The notes: generated by a model not told the origin, from the letters alone. A DNA stretch of 64,000 nucleotides from Conoideocrella luteorostrata (GCA_032433595.1 JASWJB010000064.1:100876-164875); one strand, 5' to 3'; counted from the stretch's first letter, positions 33,022 to 45,107 are shown. A program made the numbers and translations.

Positions 33022-35101
33022 ACGTGATATATCACGAGATGTTGTTGAAAACATCTAGTTTATTAAAATCTATCAAGGTATACTAAACAGAACTTCGCTG
33101 GCATCAGGCTCCATATCTCTTTCTCTGATCAAGTTTCGTTCTTAAATTAGAGTGAACCTACGATAGAATATACACGCTTGCTACAGCTGTTCTAAATAGT
33201 TGCGTGTTAACATTAGGCTATTAATAAGACGTACATATTATGTAGTATTATTCGTGCCGTGGATGCAAGTTAGGGAAAGTTGTTCAAATAGGGTGAGACC
33301 AAAAACTTAATACAGGCAATCGTAAAATAATGTCTATTATGCATAAACAGTAAATAAAATAAAATAAAAGCTATAAATAACTAATTACAAGATGCAGCGG
33401 ATCTCACACATTAGACTCAGCGAATAATTTATTATGCATAAACAGTCGCAGAAGTCGGCTCTTAACATAAGCTTGCTTGCTAGTTAGTTTGTCGACCCAA
33501 AAGGCACACCCAACACTCACGTATACTGAGGTCTGACACACACCCAGCAACGCTCCGTACACTTGGAGAAAGGCTTCTCGCAAAGGCCTCCCGTAATTCG
33601 TAGTGGCCTTTCTTTGCCGAGCTCAAATGGTCTCGCAGGTTGCTTGCCTCTTGCGGAGCAACTATGCACTTCAATTAAAATAAAATAATAAATGAACGTG
33701 TGAGACACGAATGCCCAAGTGAACTTCGGGGGAAAACTTGTGTTAATTCTTGATGATGGCCTGTCTCGAATGGCACAACCGCACTACTTATAGCTATACT
33801 ATTTGAATTGACCAAATTGGTAAAGTTCACAACGCACGTGAATTCAACCTTGCTACCCTAGAGGATCATTTCCTCCCACACACTAGCAACGTATTATATA
33901 ACAGAATAGAGGCCAGCTATAATATAATAAAGTCTAAATAAGTCCAACGAGCAAGCTCTCCAGCTCTTTGATGCTCTAAGTTCATATACTTTTAGTGTTC
34001 TTAGCTCAAGTGCTGCTCACATACTTGGCTATGTCTTAATCGATTCTCGACAAGTGTTATGAGAAATCACAAGATAGCTACGGACGCTCGGGCGGTCAGA
34101 AGGAATCAATTGCACGAGGATGCATGTGATTTCTTTCCTCTGGCTTTCCAGGTAGCTAGGAATTTTATCTATTGGAAGAGGTCTGATCATTCGTCAGAAT
34201 AGCTGGAATACAAGAACAAGTCCACTGAATCAGATGACCATTGCTGCTCACGTTATCATAGCAGAAGCAGTATCACAAGCGAACAGCTATAGTTATCTGG
34301 TGCAGTGGAATTATCCTTGTGTTCTAGCTATTTGACGAGAAATTAGATCTCTTCTTGTAGATAATTTCTGGCCAGTAATTAATTATCAGTGTCATTATCA
34401 TGAATGATCCTGAATAAGTCGTATACTTGCATGTGTTGAAGTCGTAGTTTTCTTCTAAGTTAATGCTTAAGTTTAAATTCCCTTGCTAGTGTAGTTTATT
34501 GTACGAGAGTATACTACTAAATATAATTATACAGCTTCTTAACCAAGATAAAACACTTTCGTGCTTTGCTTACCCGATAATTAGAAATTGATTATCGTAA
34601 AGTGATTTTGTGGAGGACGTAGGATAGATAAGTAGTGGCGCTCAATCATCACCAGCTGGTCGTGAAACTTGAGCGATTAAAAGAGCAGAAACTCAGCAAG
34701 GAAACTAGTTAGACGGAAGCATGCGCCACCTTTAGTGGAGTAATGGTATGACAGATGTTTTTCCACGGTACCACTGTTACAGTGCATAGTTAGCGTGGGT
34801 CTAAGTGCAGGCGGGATTGCTGTGGAATCGCGTGAGGTCGGCTCATCCCGCAGCGTTATACCATTATTAGTCTTTGATCTGCCGGCCCGACAGTCAATAT
34901 TGCAGCATTAGCTTATCTATACGACATATAGTATGCATATGCTCTATACGAAGCGTAGGGACAATAGAAACAGTAGTTGACTTGAACTCCCTGTTTGCGT
35001 ACCGACAATTCAAATATAAATACCATCTTCGACTGTATATTTTGTGTCGTGAATTTTATATTTCTAAATCACCATTCAAATACATAATTTACTACTCAAC
35101 A
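33022..35101. other. Gene-free AT-rich stretch with repeat A copy 2
   Basis: About 2 kb. A 17-bp direct repeat, TATTATGCATAAACAGT, occurs at 33335-33351 and 33430-33446. Repeat A copy 2 is at 33480-33876. The end of the stretch is the promoter of the small secreted protein (TATAAA at 35015-35020). Confidence 0.5.
33480..33876. repeat. Dispersed repeat A, copy 2
   Basis: Left block about 33480-33560 and right block about 33808-33876 match the two blocks of the copy at 6612-7305 in the same order. On the minus strand a TGTCAGACC start followed by CTCAGTATACG would suit an LTR end, but I see no second LTR. Confidence 0.5.
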
Positions 35102-35628
35102 ATGACACGCCTCGCCACGCTTACATTTGTTGCCTTAGCTGGCATACTCCCAACGGCTATTGCAATGAACTGCAATGCCGGCTTGATGTATTGTGGAAAG
35201 ACGTTACTCGAAAGAGGTATGTGGTAACTAGAATGTGCATATAGGTAACTGTTGTATTTGAAAGGCCCTTTATTGTTTAATACGATAATGCCGCTACTTT
35301 CGCAACAGCTGTATCCATTGCTCCGTTACGCGTACGCAGTGTTGCTAATATCTTGCCTACAGGAGATTACCGTGAGGCTATAGCCACACAGCTTAAAGAT
35401 GCAGAAATGTCACCTGAAATTCAACCTGACCTGTATGAAAATTCTCTCTTCTATTGCATCGGGGGCGGACTTTTCAAAGGAAAAATTATATATCAACAAT
35501 ACTGCGGTCAAAAGTGCGTAGAAAAAGGCTGGGAGGAAAACGACTATTGTCCTCCACCGGAGCCAACTCCCATGGAAGATGACGACATAGCCGATTACTA
35601 TAGTGAAGCTAAAGAATCTGGCGCGTAA
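35102..35628 (+). CDS. Small cysteine-containing secreted protein
   Basis: Exons 35102-35216 and 35363-35628 are joined over a 146-bp intron (GTATGT...CTACAG), giving 126 residues. The N-terminus is a clear signal peptide (MTRLATLTFVALAGILPTAIA), followed by six or seven cysteines in patterns such as MNCNAGLMYCG, FYCIGG, YCGQKCVEKG and NDYCPPP. The C-terminus is acidic (MEDDDIADYYSEAKE). TATAAA lies about 82 bp before the ATG. The layout resembles effector-like small secreted proteins of plant- and insect-associated Hypocreales; no function can be assigned. It stands alone in a gene-poor, repeat-bearing stretch, a usual place for such genes. Confidence 0.75.
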
Positions 35629-36788
35629 TCAACAGAGATGAGTTGAAGGGCGGTTCAACTGGTGCTTCAGAGCACTCACCATGATTAGGACCAGAAGAGA
35701 CGCGTCTGTGCTAATGTGCACCGCATTTGGTGGAGCTTGGTATTTTGGGGAAGTTGTCTTAAGGGAAAGAAAAACTTGACATTACTTTCAAAGATATTAC
35801 TTAGTCAAAATACATTGAAATCATACAGCAGCATCATTAGTCTTCATCAGACGAGGTATTTTCCGCAAAATCGTTCCTGGCAATTATTCATGTTGTGCCG
35901 TTCAAGCCATGGCAGGTCGCCATGCCTATTTTTCACATCGAATTATCAGTTCTTCCCAACAGTCAGCCCTACAAATGAAGCTATTGAATGTGAACCGATA
36001 AAGTAGTAGCCTGCTGCCAACGTCGGTATTTTCTGTCGGCTATCCTCGGCAACGACTAGCCAGACTGATCTTGGAAATATCCGTCGATGCAGCCACATTA
36101 CCAGTAATCAAGCCCTCATGTCCCGCCTCAATGTAACCATCATCAGGACATTCAGTTATTGCAGTGATCTAGACAGGCCTAGACATTTTTTAAATATCAG
36201 CTGATGCTATACGAGAAAGACGGTCAATTATTTACAGCTTCGCATTCTACTCACAAAAAGGGGATGGATTTGGTTTACGTCCAAAAGAGAAAGAGCAGGG
36301 GTTAAAGAATGCTTCCTAGTCAACATAAGATTGCAGCAAGAAGTTCACCGCAAATTTAAGTCAGCAATACAGTGCTTATACTCTCGAATAGCACTCATTG
36401 TTCTACCATATTAGTTGCCCATTCCGCGTGTTGACACTTTGCTGTCGGAACAATTAACCGCTCGACCACTAGAGTAAAAGTACAGGCCTACTGAACTTAT
36501 TCCAGTAGCTGTAAATAGGTCTTATATTCCATGCAACATTAGCACCTGAAATGGTTGACTTACGAACAGAGTCTATTCTATAACCGGCGTCTTTCACTTC
36601 AAAACTTGACAAATATAACTAACGTGTTTATGTAGATCATAAGGCGAGATCGATCCGACCCGACATTATTGTGATCCTTTACGAAAGGTAATAGGCAACA
36701 CGACTAAGCTTAAAGAACGATTATAATAGATAGCGGGTTTTCCAACTATTTAAACAGAAAGGAGGAGAGTTCGTGTCTCTCATGCACA
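35629..36788. other. Intergenic, no gene seen
   Basis: About 1.2 kb. A tRNA-like fragment near 36455-36495 was considered and rejected. The last part may contain lost upstream sequence of the toxin-like relic. Confidence 0.45.
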
Positions 36789-37285
36789 AGTTTCGCCAAG
36801 GGCGGATGGGTTTATCAAATTCACACGGCGCCAAACCTGGTCGACCTGAATAGCTCACTCCGCCAGCACACAAGATTCGATTATGAAAAGGAATTTGCGG
36901 CCATGGCCGGAACTCCCTAGTCTTAAGTCTCCGGCTAGGTTTCTACTCCTGCCGAATATTGTAGCCCAGAAATGAGCGAGGCTGATCAAGCAGCGAACAA
37001 AGAGTTTGCCGCTTTGTCTGAGACGTTCGTCAAGAACAGCGCCTACGAGCACAAATTCGACCTGTCTGTGGTCAGTGGCAAGCAGCCCCAGCTGACAGGG
37101 TTCGGAGAAGCGGCTGAGGCGTCAAGCGTCAATTCGGGAGGCGAAGACTGGCAAAAAAAAAAAAAAATTGAAGCAATAGAGTGAGGAAGAGCCTTGGAGT
37201 ACGTTTAAAGACAAACCAGCATGCTGTTGAGTTCATGAAGGCGAACGGTCAAATTGTTGGTTGGCGCGACTTCTCCACTCCCTAA
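36789..37285 (+). pseudogene. Relic of a heat-labile-enterotoxin A-subunit-like protein
   Basis: One frame at 36789-36917 reads like the end of the ADP-ribosyltransferase domain of fungal heat-labile-enterotoxin-like proteins (short landmarks GGWVYQIHTAPN and EKEFAAMAG). Stops at 36918, 36924 and 36936 follow in the same frame. Further pieces at 36972-37184 (same frame) and 37229-37285 (FMKANGQIVGW) look like later parts of the family. A run of 14 A at 37154-37167 lies in the second piece. The N-terminal catalytic part and signal peptide are not found. With several stops and missing ends it cannot encode an active protein. The family assignment rests on remembered motifs. Such gene families are common in insect-pathogenic Hypocreales. 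Confidence 0.5.
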
Positions 37286-39662
37286 GTAACGAATAAGAAC
37301 GCATTGTCCACATGTTTCCAATTGGTGAAATGATTTCATAAACTATGTATAGTTCTCTTTGTAGTACTACCACGTCAAACCTACTCTAATAAACCTGGAA
37401 TGCTATATTTTAGCTAACCACTAATCCACCTTTGAATACCATACTAGGGGTCTTCAATAGATGTGATGCAGACGGAGATATCTATACATAATACAACCTC
37501 TGCCAAAAAGGACATCTTCATTACATTTTTCCGCCGAAAACGTTAACAAAGTGCGGGTTTAGTCTTTTGTTGGGCAATTTGTGCATACACGGATTGCGAT
37601 ATTTGTTAGATTAGATAGACCGGGTTAGATTCGTGTTTATTGATGATGGATACGAAGTTCCCCCACTGACGGCCCCGTCCAAATCCACTTACGGAGTACT
37701 CCGTATTTATATCACTATTAGCTGAGACCCCCTTGTCCCTGCTTTCTGCTAAGCCACACGCAATATCCGGGTTGTCCACACACAGGAGCCGCACAATGCA
37801 ACGATATTTGGATCCGTGTGTAAAGTGCTTTCTGCGCATCTGTGAGGTTTCCACTTTAGGAGATACTGACGCAAAAAAAAATTCATCACGAGCCATGTTT
37901 GGGGCAATTCTGTCATTGCATGCTACGACCAGAGATAGACGGTTGATGCGAGGACATAGCTCTAATGCATGGGTCCGTTTATGCGTTCAAAAATGTTCCG
38001 AGGCTAGTTATCGTAAGCACAAATGAGTCTCTATATTGGCATTGTCTAGGGACGAATGGAAACACTCAATTGGAGCCTATTTATGGGCCAAGAGAAAAGC
38101 TTATCGTTATAGAAACATAAATTATATCTTTTCTCTTAGTCTCCAAGCCGATAGGCATGTTCCGAACATGGTTCCACAAACCATATGCTGCAGGCTCTTT
38201 TGGGGCAAGGTCCGAGTTTGGTAGGAATCCTCCTTGGGACTCAATCTCTGTGGGTTCTCGGCCGTCGCCACGATAGACAATGGTCGGTAGTGGTATATCC
38301 TGTCAATTAAACACTTATCCTAAGGCCATCGTCGTCGTCAGTAAGGCGATGCTCTCAGTGGTCCATAGCAGAGCGACCAGGACCAATATAAGAAACCCTG
38401 AATGACCAGCTTTGTTGCAACATCATGACTCGCAGGTTTTGAGTTTTCGTGAACAAACGTTTCTCAAGTAAAAATACGACGACCGACAGCCGGTACGTGT
38501 GACGCAAGTGACATGACAAAGCCTCCTGTTGCTGAAGGGATTTTAAGAGATGAAATGACGGCATGGCACATATGTTCCTTTTAGAAATGGGAATGCAATA
38601 CCCGGACAGAGTTCAATAGCCTAGCTGAGACAGTAGGTTTTGCGCACATGAAAACTCATTTCACAGCTCAAAAGTTAGCTGCCACACGAGTAACTGACTG
38701 ATCGTGCTAAATGAAGATGCAGAACTCGTCCGTAGATTTTCTTTCATCGTAAAAAAAAATAAGGATATGCATTTGTAGTACGATTCAACTTTCTACATTT
38801 GCCTTAATGGTACGTAGCTCACATTCGCATCTCTTAAAGAGAGTAAAATAGGCGGGGGCTATTTGCCTCACACTCCCGATAGTGCTGGGTGTTGGCATTG
38901 TGTTTGCGACGCTAGGTTTAGTTAATCAGCGCCACAGAAGCGTGGAAGAGGGAAGAAAGATGATGTTTAATCGATAGTCGTAATGCCTTGTCTAATTGGC
39001 GCACTTGAGCAAAACTGTTTGGATGCCTGTTGGTCTGCATCGACCAAAGCATGCGATGGCGCGCTCGCTGTGCTATTACCGTCCAACCACAGCATACATA
39101 CTGAGTTCGCGAAAAGGCTTCTTGGGACCATCCCAACTGTGTCGCATGTTCTATATTTTGCCGCCCTTCAAGTCCTACTCTCGTTTCCTTCTCCGAACAT
39201 TTGGTTTGCACCCACGGTATTTCCCGAGCCTGTTTCGTAGGATACGCTAGTTGCTGTACTCCGTACGCCGTACGCGGATGGCTTATAACTAACTAACTAC
39301 TGAAGACGGTAAAAAAACCTGTACTGGATACCATCAGTTAGTCCTTCTCAGCTTCCAGGCACGAGTCTCATTGAATAATCTCCATTTCGATAAATTATTT
39401 TCTTTACTTGATGGCGCCGCTCGATAGTTAGTTTTCGACACCGCTTGACAATTGAGCAGCGAAGTCCGAATCCGGGCCGCTTGCAAGAGTACCGTGTCTA
39501 AGTTATTTCGTTAGCAACCTTGACTTCTTCGTGTAGTGCCGAGTGCGGCGCTGGCTACGGAGTAGACAAAACGCGTCCGGCCCAAAAATCCACCACCGTG
39601 TCTCTTAACATCCAAATCATTCCCTTTGCTTTCAGAGCGACAAGTTGTCAATTACTCCGTAC
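37286..39662. other. Gene-free stretch with repeat D copy 2
   Basis: About 2.4 kb. Repeat D copy 2 (37610-37800) contains the perfect 16-bp palindrome TACGGAGTACTCCGTA at 37690-37705. Related motifs occur at 39256-39266 and 39556-39564. Short frames show no protein character that I recognise. Confidence 0.5.
37610..37800. repeat. Dispersed repeat D, copy 2, with palindrome insertion
   Basis: Matches 19262-19445. After the shared CGTCCAAATCC and three aligned bases, this copy has TACGGAGTACTCCG inserted, after which alignment resumes with TA-rich sequence and CTGAGAC. Confidence 0.65.
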
Positions 39663-39782
39663 ATGAAACACTTCCTGGACTTTTCACGCAGCGCGCTGAG
39701 GCATAAAATCAGCCATGCAAGACATGACCGTGGGTACTAATAGTGGATTTCTCGCGACAGCATTCGCTCACTCGCGCTTCAG

Positions 39783-40439
39783 GTATCGGATTTTGCCAGC
39801 AACGCCCAGCACCCATTTAGCCTGCTCAAAGTCATCGGCGGATGGGGTAACGTCAGGTTCGTACTTCTCGATACCATGGCGAATCAATTCATTGACTCCT
39901 TGCTGACCTCGCTACAGCGGACCAGGACTATTGTAAGCAGGCACATTACGCGACACGCGTGACCACCCTATCAAGAACTTGTCCTAACCCGTGACAGAAT
40001 GTTTCGCAGCCTCGTGGCAGGCACATACACCGCAGTCGTCGTCGGAATCGGGTCCGCCGTCATCGCCAGCGCGATTTGGGGCACCGCAGCACTTCCCTTC
40101 GTGGCGGGCTCATCTATCGGCTTCACAGTCGGCAGCTTGCGATGGTACCTCTCGGCACAAACAGCCTCCTTGTTTGATCTGTACCGATACCCCTCCCTGC
40201 TGAGACTTCATTTGATTGCCAATTTTCCGTATGAGAAGCAATTCAGTCGCCATGGGATTGAGTGGTTCACACCCGGGAGATTCAACTCAAGCTGGACGCT
40301 GAGAAGTATGCTGGTCGCGGCGTGGCTGTCTGCACAGCCGGCCATCGAGGATGTGCAGGCGAGGACCGAGGCGGAAATTGTGGCGGCCTATACTGTGGAA
40401 GACTATATGATGGATAACAATCGGCAAAAAGAGGATTAA
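39783..40439 (+). CDS. Predicted membrane protein of unknown function (5' model uncertain)
   Basis: The sure part is the frame from ATG 39999 to 40439 (146 residues). It has two hydrophobic segments near its start (AVVVGIGSAVIASAIWG and LPFVAGSSIGFTVGS), then a soluble tail with LRLHLIANFPYEKQF and RHGIEWFTPGRF. Upstream, 39783-39932 gives a second protein-like run (NAQHPFSLLKVIGGWGNV, then MANQFIDSLLTSLQRT) that ends at a GTAAGC donor at 39933; a CTAACC...GACAG acceptor ends at 39997. Joining them there leaves the two parts out of phase, so either another splice site is used, one base is lost or gained, or translation simply starts at 39999. I do not recognise the family by name. It is convergent with SPT3, 130 bp away. 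Confidence 0.55.
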
Positions 40440-40569
40440 GGCTGGTCACCCGTGAAGGTGTCGCTCGTTTCCTCATGCTTTCCTTGACGCAGCGTTGGAG
40501 CATGTATGGGAATCGCTTACTTGATCTTAAATTTGCCAAACTAGGTAACCAGATACGGAGTACAGTTGG

Positions 40570-41626
40570 CTAAATAATATGCAGTCCTGTTTGAGACCGA
40601 GCAGTCTTCCCTGCAACGCCGTGACCCCGGCCACCTGCTTGGGTTATTTCGTATGCCCGTCGAACGTGACGAACCTCAATGGCCGGCTTGACCCATCTCG
40701 TTGAATCCGATTGGAACGGGGATTCATGAGTTCTCTTGGGAGCGTCGGCTCCGTCATTGACATCGCGCGTCCGCATTTCTCGCCCTTGAACCGCCAGAGC
40801 CAGCCCTGTCAGCCGCTGCACCATCTCACTTGCCAAAAAGCCCAAGATGTCAAGAACATCGTCACTTGATTTGTGATCTCCAATAGTTCCTAGCCCGCAC
40901 CACTGGCGAAACTGAATTACACGTCGTCTTGTAAATGATGCGTGTCGGTATTCGGACCATGTCGTGTACTCATCCACAGACATATGCAGTGTTTTTTCGT
41001 CTGCGACGCGCAGCTTTTCCAAATTTGCCGCGTCTAGCTCCTGGAAGGAGTCCGTCTCGCCAAGACTCGCTGGTAGTTCTGGGTATATGGAGCTGAGATT
41101 CCAGGGGAGCCTTGCGGCAGTGGCCAGTCCCTTGCTGCTGTCGGTCTCATTTGGGACTGAGTCGCGGCTGTCAATATCTTCGGCTAGGCCCTTTTCGTAT
41201 TCCTCTTCGTCTGACTTGGACGATTTGCGGATATGCTTTAGAGTGAGGACTTTCTGTAATCTCTCGACTCGGGCGTTGTCGTGTCGGAGCTGGAAGATTA
41301 GGTCGTTGTTGGAAAAGATGCGAGAGCCGCGACGGGCAGCGAGTTCATCCGCGAACGTGATCTACACAGGCGGGAGATTAGGTGCATACTATAGAGATTG
41401 GATGATGATGAGCCAAACAAAATAACCCTACCATATGGACAATTTGGGCTTTCACGATATTTTCTATGAGAGATACCGTCTCAGCGGATGGATCGGCACC
41501 TTCGCCGGCGACAAACATCATCTGTCAAAATGAAAAGTGAGCAGACAGGACTCTTTATGTCTTAATTCAACATCTATGATGCCTTACTTGCTTAATTTCT
41601 GTGCCAAAAACTACTGGCGTCGACAT
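40570..41626 (-). CDS. spt3: SPT3, SAGA complex transcription factor subunit
   Basis: Three exons on the minus strand: 41588-41626 (MSTPVVFGTEIKQ), 41432-41521 and 40570-41361. Introns of 66 bp (41522-41587) and 70 bp (41362-41431) have GTAAGG/GTAGGG donors and ACAG/GTAG acceptors, all in phase 0. The protein has about 306 residues, near the usual length. The N-terminal histone-fold is visible (VHM then ITFADELAARRGSRIFSNND), and the C-terminal half has the SPT3 hallmark WSEYRHASFTRRRVIQFRQW and DDVLDILGFLASEMVQRLT. SPT3 pairs two histone folds in one chain and helps SAGA deliver TBP to promoters in the nucleus. It is a single-copy housekeeping gene and marks this part of the window as ordinary genome. 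Confidence 0.9.
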
Positions 41627-43299
41627 TGTAGTAAGCTGCGCTGTTGACGAGCTAAAGCTGGCTGAGAATATCACTACGTAGATACCCAGGTGATGCATTG
41701 AACAATGAGTCAAGTTAAAGAAAGAAAATTGCTTGTATTTCGAAAATAGCTATCAAAATACAGTGTATATGACGGATCTGAATGCACAATTTATACCTGT
41801 TGTTCAAGCGTAAGCTTGCCGCTTCTCATCCACATGGCTTCACTAATACCGCACCGGCCGGTGCACGAATATCGACGAGCCGCCGAGATCTTTTTCGTCG
41901 GGGGAACAGGCTGACCTTGGACGAAAATCAATGTGGAGACAGAGGCGGGAGGACCTTCGGGGAGTGCGTCCGTGGCTTTTCCTTATTTGGCCGTGGCATA
42001 TCCAATCATCGCGAGTCTGGCTTTGTGCGTCAACGGTGCCTTGTTCCCTCATTTGAAACTGGGGTTGGTAAGCGCTAGGTCGTTGGGCTACCTCGTACTT
42101 GCGTGTACAAAGCGTCGCTGTCCTTTGCATGCCCCAACGGTGTACGTGTGGTCGATAGAATGCATGGTACGTACTGAGTTCGCTGTATTGCTATGCCAAG
42201 TCAGGCATCAATTATCTGCGCTGCTTTGTACTCCTGTGGTATGCCCTGTGATGGAAGGTCTGATAGTGGTTAAGACACTTGATGACGGTTCCGAATACAT
42301 TTTCTTCGCGCCAACACATTGTCGTGCACCCCACGGGGAAATGAGGAGCGGAACTGCGGCTTTTATATCGGAACAATTGCGAGAGCATCCTTAACGTAGC
42401 TCGGCGGATGCAATCGTCCCACGGCGCATGTTTTCGTATGTCATGTCCACGGTGCGTTTACCGGGACATACGATTATGTTCATATGACTGCGACCGCGAT
42501 GAAATATGGATTAGAGAGCGATTACAGGGCAATTTAAGCCCAAAAATGCATATCAAATATGCCGAAAATAGTTTCCATAACATGTTATTATGCTGCCAGC
42601 GCTCGTACTGTTCGGACGGAAGCACTACACGGACAGGATTTCCAACACTAATCTCTTGCACGCAAGTAACACTCAATTTCTCGCACTTGTCCCAATTGTA
42701 ACGGCGCTTCGACAGAGAGTAAAATGCCTCCAAGTTAATAATTGCGCCGCAGGGGCATATTCGCATTGGCCTTCCAGTTTGGACCGGACGAAGCAACGCA
42801 GCATAATAACAAAACCAAGTCAATATCCGCTACATACCACCGCTCTTGGCATGAGTACTAACCAAGCCCTCCGAGTTCAGTAATGACGGACCCATTGCTT
42901 CCATTAGGAAATGGCTGAGAAGCGTTAACTTCCGAACGCTATAACCCGCCATCGGAGACGGGGGCTCTCTCCAGGTTCAGCCTCGGTGTTAATTTAGAAC
43001 ACAAGCTCTTGCCATCCAATCACACAGGTGCCGATCGGCTGTCTTTGGTCTTTCCTCCGATACAGGATCAAAGCCTGTGAGAGGTAATTGATCCGATGTT
43101 TCATCCGGCGATGGCTTTATTCGCAATGCTTGCGTACGTCTCAGTTCGCGCCAGTCAACTATACAATGAACGCGATATCTCCCATATAGCCAATATGTCT
43201 ATAAATTAATTACACTCGAAAGACATTACATGCGCCGTATCATATAAATCATGTAGATATAGTGAAACCACGGTACCCTGATCTCACATACGAGCCTCC
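41627..43299. other. Intergenic, no gene seen
   Basis: About 1.7 kb between SPT3 and the 3' end of the mannosidase gene. Several overlapping short frames occur on both strands, but none shows protein-family character. Confidence 0.5.
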
Positions 43300-45107
43300 T
43301 CAATTGCGCACCCTAAATGGATGGGCCTCCGTATTAAACACAAAGCTGTTCTTCCCCTGCCCCTGGAAATGATACTCTGCATCCTGCGCAAAGATGAGAT
43401 ATGAGTATTTGAGCGTCTCGGCGAAGAAGAAGCTCTGCTGGAAATCATCCTTGCCGCCACCGTCCGCCTGCGTCACATCGCGGATTCCCGAAAATCCAGA
43501 TCCTGCCCTGCAGCGGTCACGGATGGCGGTGAACGCCTTCCAGGCCATGTCTTGGTATTTCTTATCTCCGGTGACACGGTATGCGTAGTACAAGCTTTCG
43601 ATGGTTTCCGGGCGGAGAATATACGCCTTGGAAGTGGCCCAGAATCCGGATGTCTTGTAGAACTCCGCGTCCTGGGAGGGCGGTGCACTATCGGTGTCGA
43701 CAGCTGCCCATTGAAAACCCTCGGGTCCGATGTGGCTAGCGGTTTTGCTGTATGTTTCATAGTAGGAATTGGCGAGAGAAATGCCGAAGTTGGTGTATTT
43801 AGGCTCGTTGAGAAGTACGCCGGCTAAGATGAAGTTGCCGCCGGCGAAGGATGCCACTGTCTTAATATTAGCGTATTGTTTCGCCAGGTTTATTCCGCGT
43901 GTGGTATGCATAAATGCGAATATTATAAAACTTACAGTGGCCGGACGAGGGATTAATCTTCTTGCCATCATGGCCCGCAAGGAAGGTCAAGTCCTTGCGC
44001 GAAGTAGGATGCGAGGCAAGGTACTGCATGGTGGAGTCTGCAGCCAGAACCCATCGATCCTTGTAATGGGTGAATTGCTTCGGGTCATACAAATACATCT
44101 TGATGAGGTACTCATAGAAGCTGTCAAGGCCGGCGCCCCAGCCGCCATTGTTATCCTTGAACTCGCCATTAGCGATATCGACATTGTATCCGACCAAGCC
44201 CGGGTAGGCTTGCGGCACTCCCTTGGGATCAACAAGGTAGTTTTGGGCCTTTTGTGCCAACTCCGCGTACGTTTTGTTGCCGGTAAGGTCACTCAAGCGC
44301 GTCCATTCAAGGACCAGGGTGCCGAAGCCCGCGGGGCCGTTCGAGTCCGAGCCACCAATGCGCCGCGTGGGATTGAGGAACACGGTGTCGTCGGGGATGC
44401 CGGTGGGCGTGTCAAAGGCAATGCTGAGGCTGTCAGCGAGCGATGTGGCTTGGCTTAGAAGAGCATCGACGTATTTGGAGTTGGAGCTGTCGATGAGGCT
44501 GTTGGCTGGGCCTTTCAACAGATCGTAGCCTTGAAAGGTAATACTTTAGCGCCTGCTTGCGGCTCTTGAATTAAGTTACGGTCGCGCAGAGATTGCTTAC
44601 CGGCAATGAGTCCGCCAAGGTAACGAATATTGGTTTCGAACAAGGAAATGGACGAAGATGGCTCCTTGGTTGTGGTGAAGTCAATTGTGGACGCGTATTC
44701 GAGGATCTGGTTGACAATGCCCTTTTGTCCCATGATGATGGCAGTGCTGAGCGCATCAATTGCCGTCACTCCCCAGGCATTTCTGGAATTAAGCACGGAG
44801 TTAGTTACCGTGTCTCCGTCTCAAATACTACAGGACTGGTGTCCTCGGATGGATCTTAAATTTCCGGAAGCGCATCTAGTTCTCACCTATCGTCATAGAA
44901 TCCACCACTGATGGGCAATAATGTATCATGAGGGAATGCCCCCTTATAGTATCCCTCCCAGGCCGTTCCAAACGCATTCAGGACCTCCGCCGCCTTCGCA
45001 GGGTCAGCTTGCGGCGTGGTTCTCTTCCAGGACGCCGCGGCAGAGGCTCCAATCCCCGAGCCAAGCAGCATTGATGCGAATGCAAATCCCGTCTTGAGCG
45101 GCATCAC
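43300..45107 (-). CDS. Secreted class I alpha-1,2-mannosidase, GH47
   Basis: Four exons on the minus strand: 44887-45107, 44601-44782, 43936-44529 and 43300-43856. Introns of 104, 71 and 79 bp are all in phase, giving 517 residues, typical of secreted fungal GH47. The signal peptide region is MPLKTGFAFASMLLGSGIGASA. GH47 landmarks in order: NAWGVTAIDALSTAIIMG, GGWGAGLDSFYEYLIKMYLY, HLASFAGGNF (created by splicing at 43856/43936), LRPETIESLYYAYRVTGD, and the invariant FNTEAHP near the end, whose Thr and Glu belong to the Ca-binding active site. The enzyme trims alpha-1,2-linked mannose from N-glycans or other mannosides, here probably outside the cell or in the secretory path. The acceptor at 43857 is ACAG; using AAG four bases earlier would break the frame. 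Confidence 0.93.

Noticed and set aside
36440..36500. tRNA-like segment (minus strand CTCTAGTGGTCGAGCGGTTAA)
   Set aside because: It resembles a D arm, but no matching T arm with GTTCRA and no pairing acceptor stem is found around it.
43769..44458. Long plus-strand frame inside the mannosidase
   Set aside because: It is the antisense shadow of GH47 exons 3 and 4.
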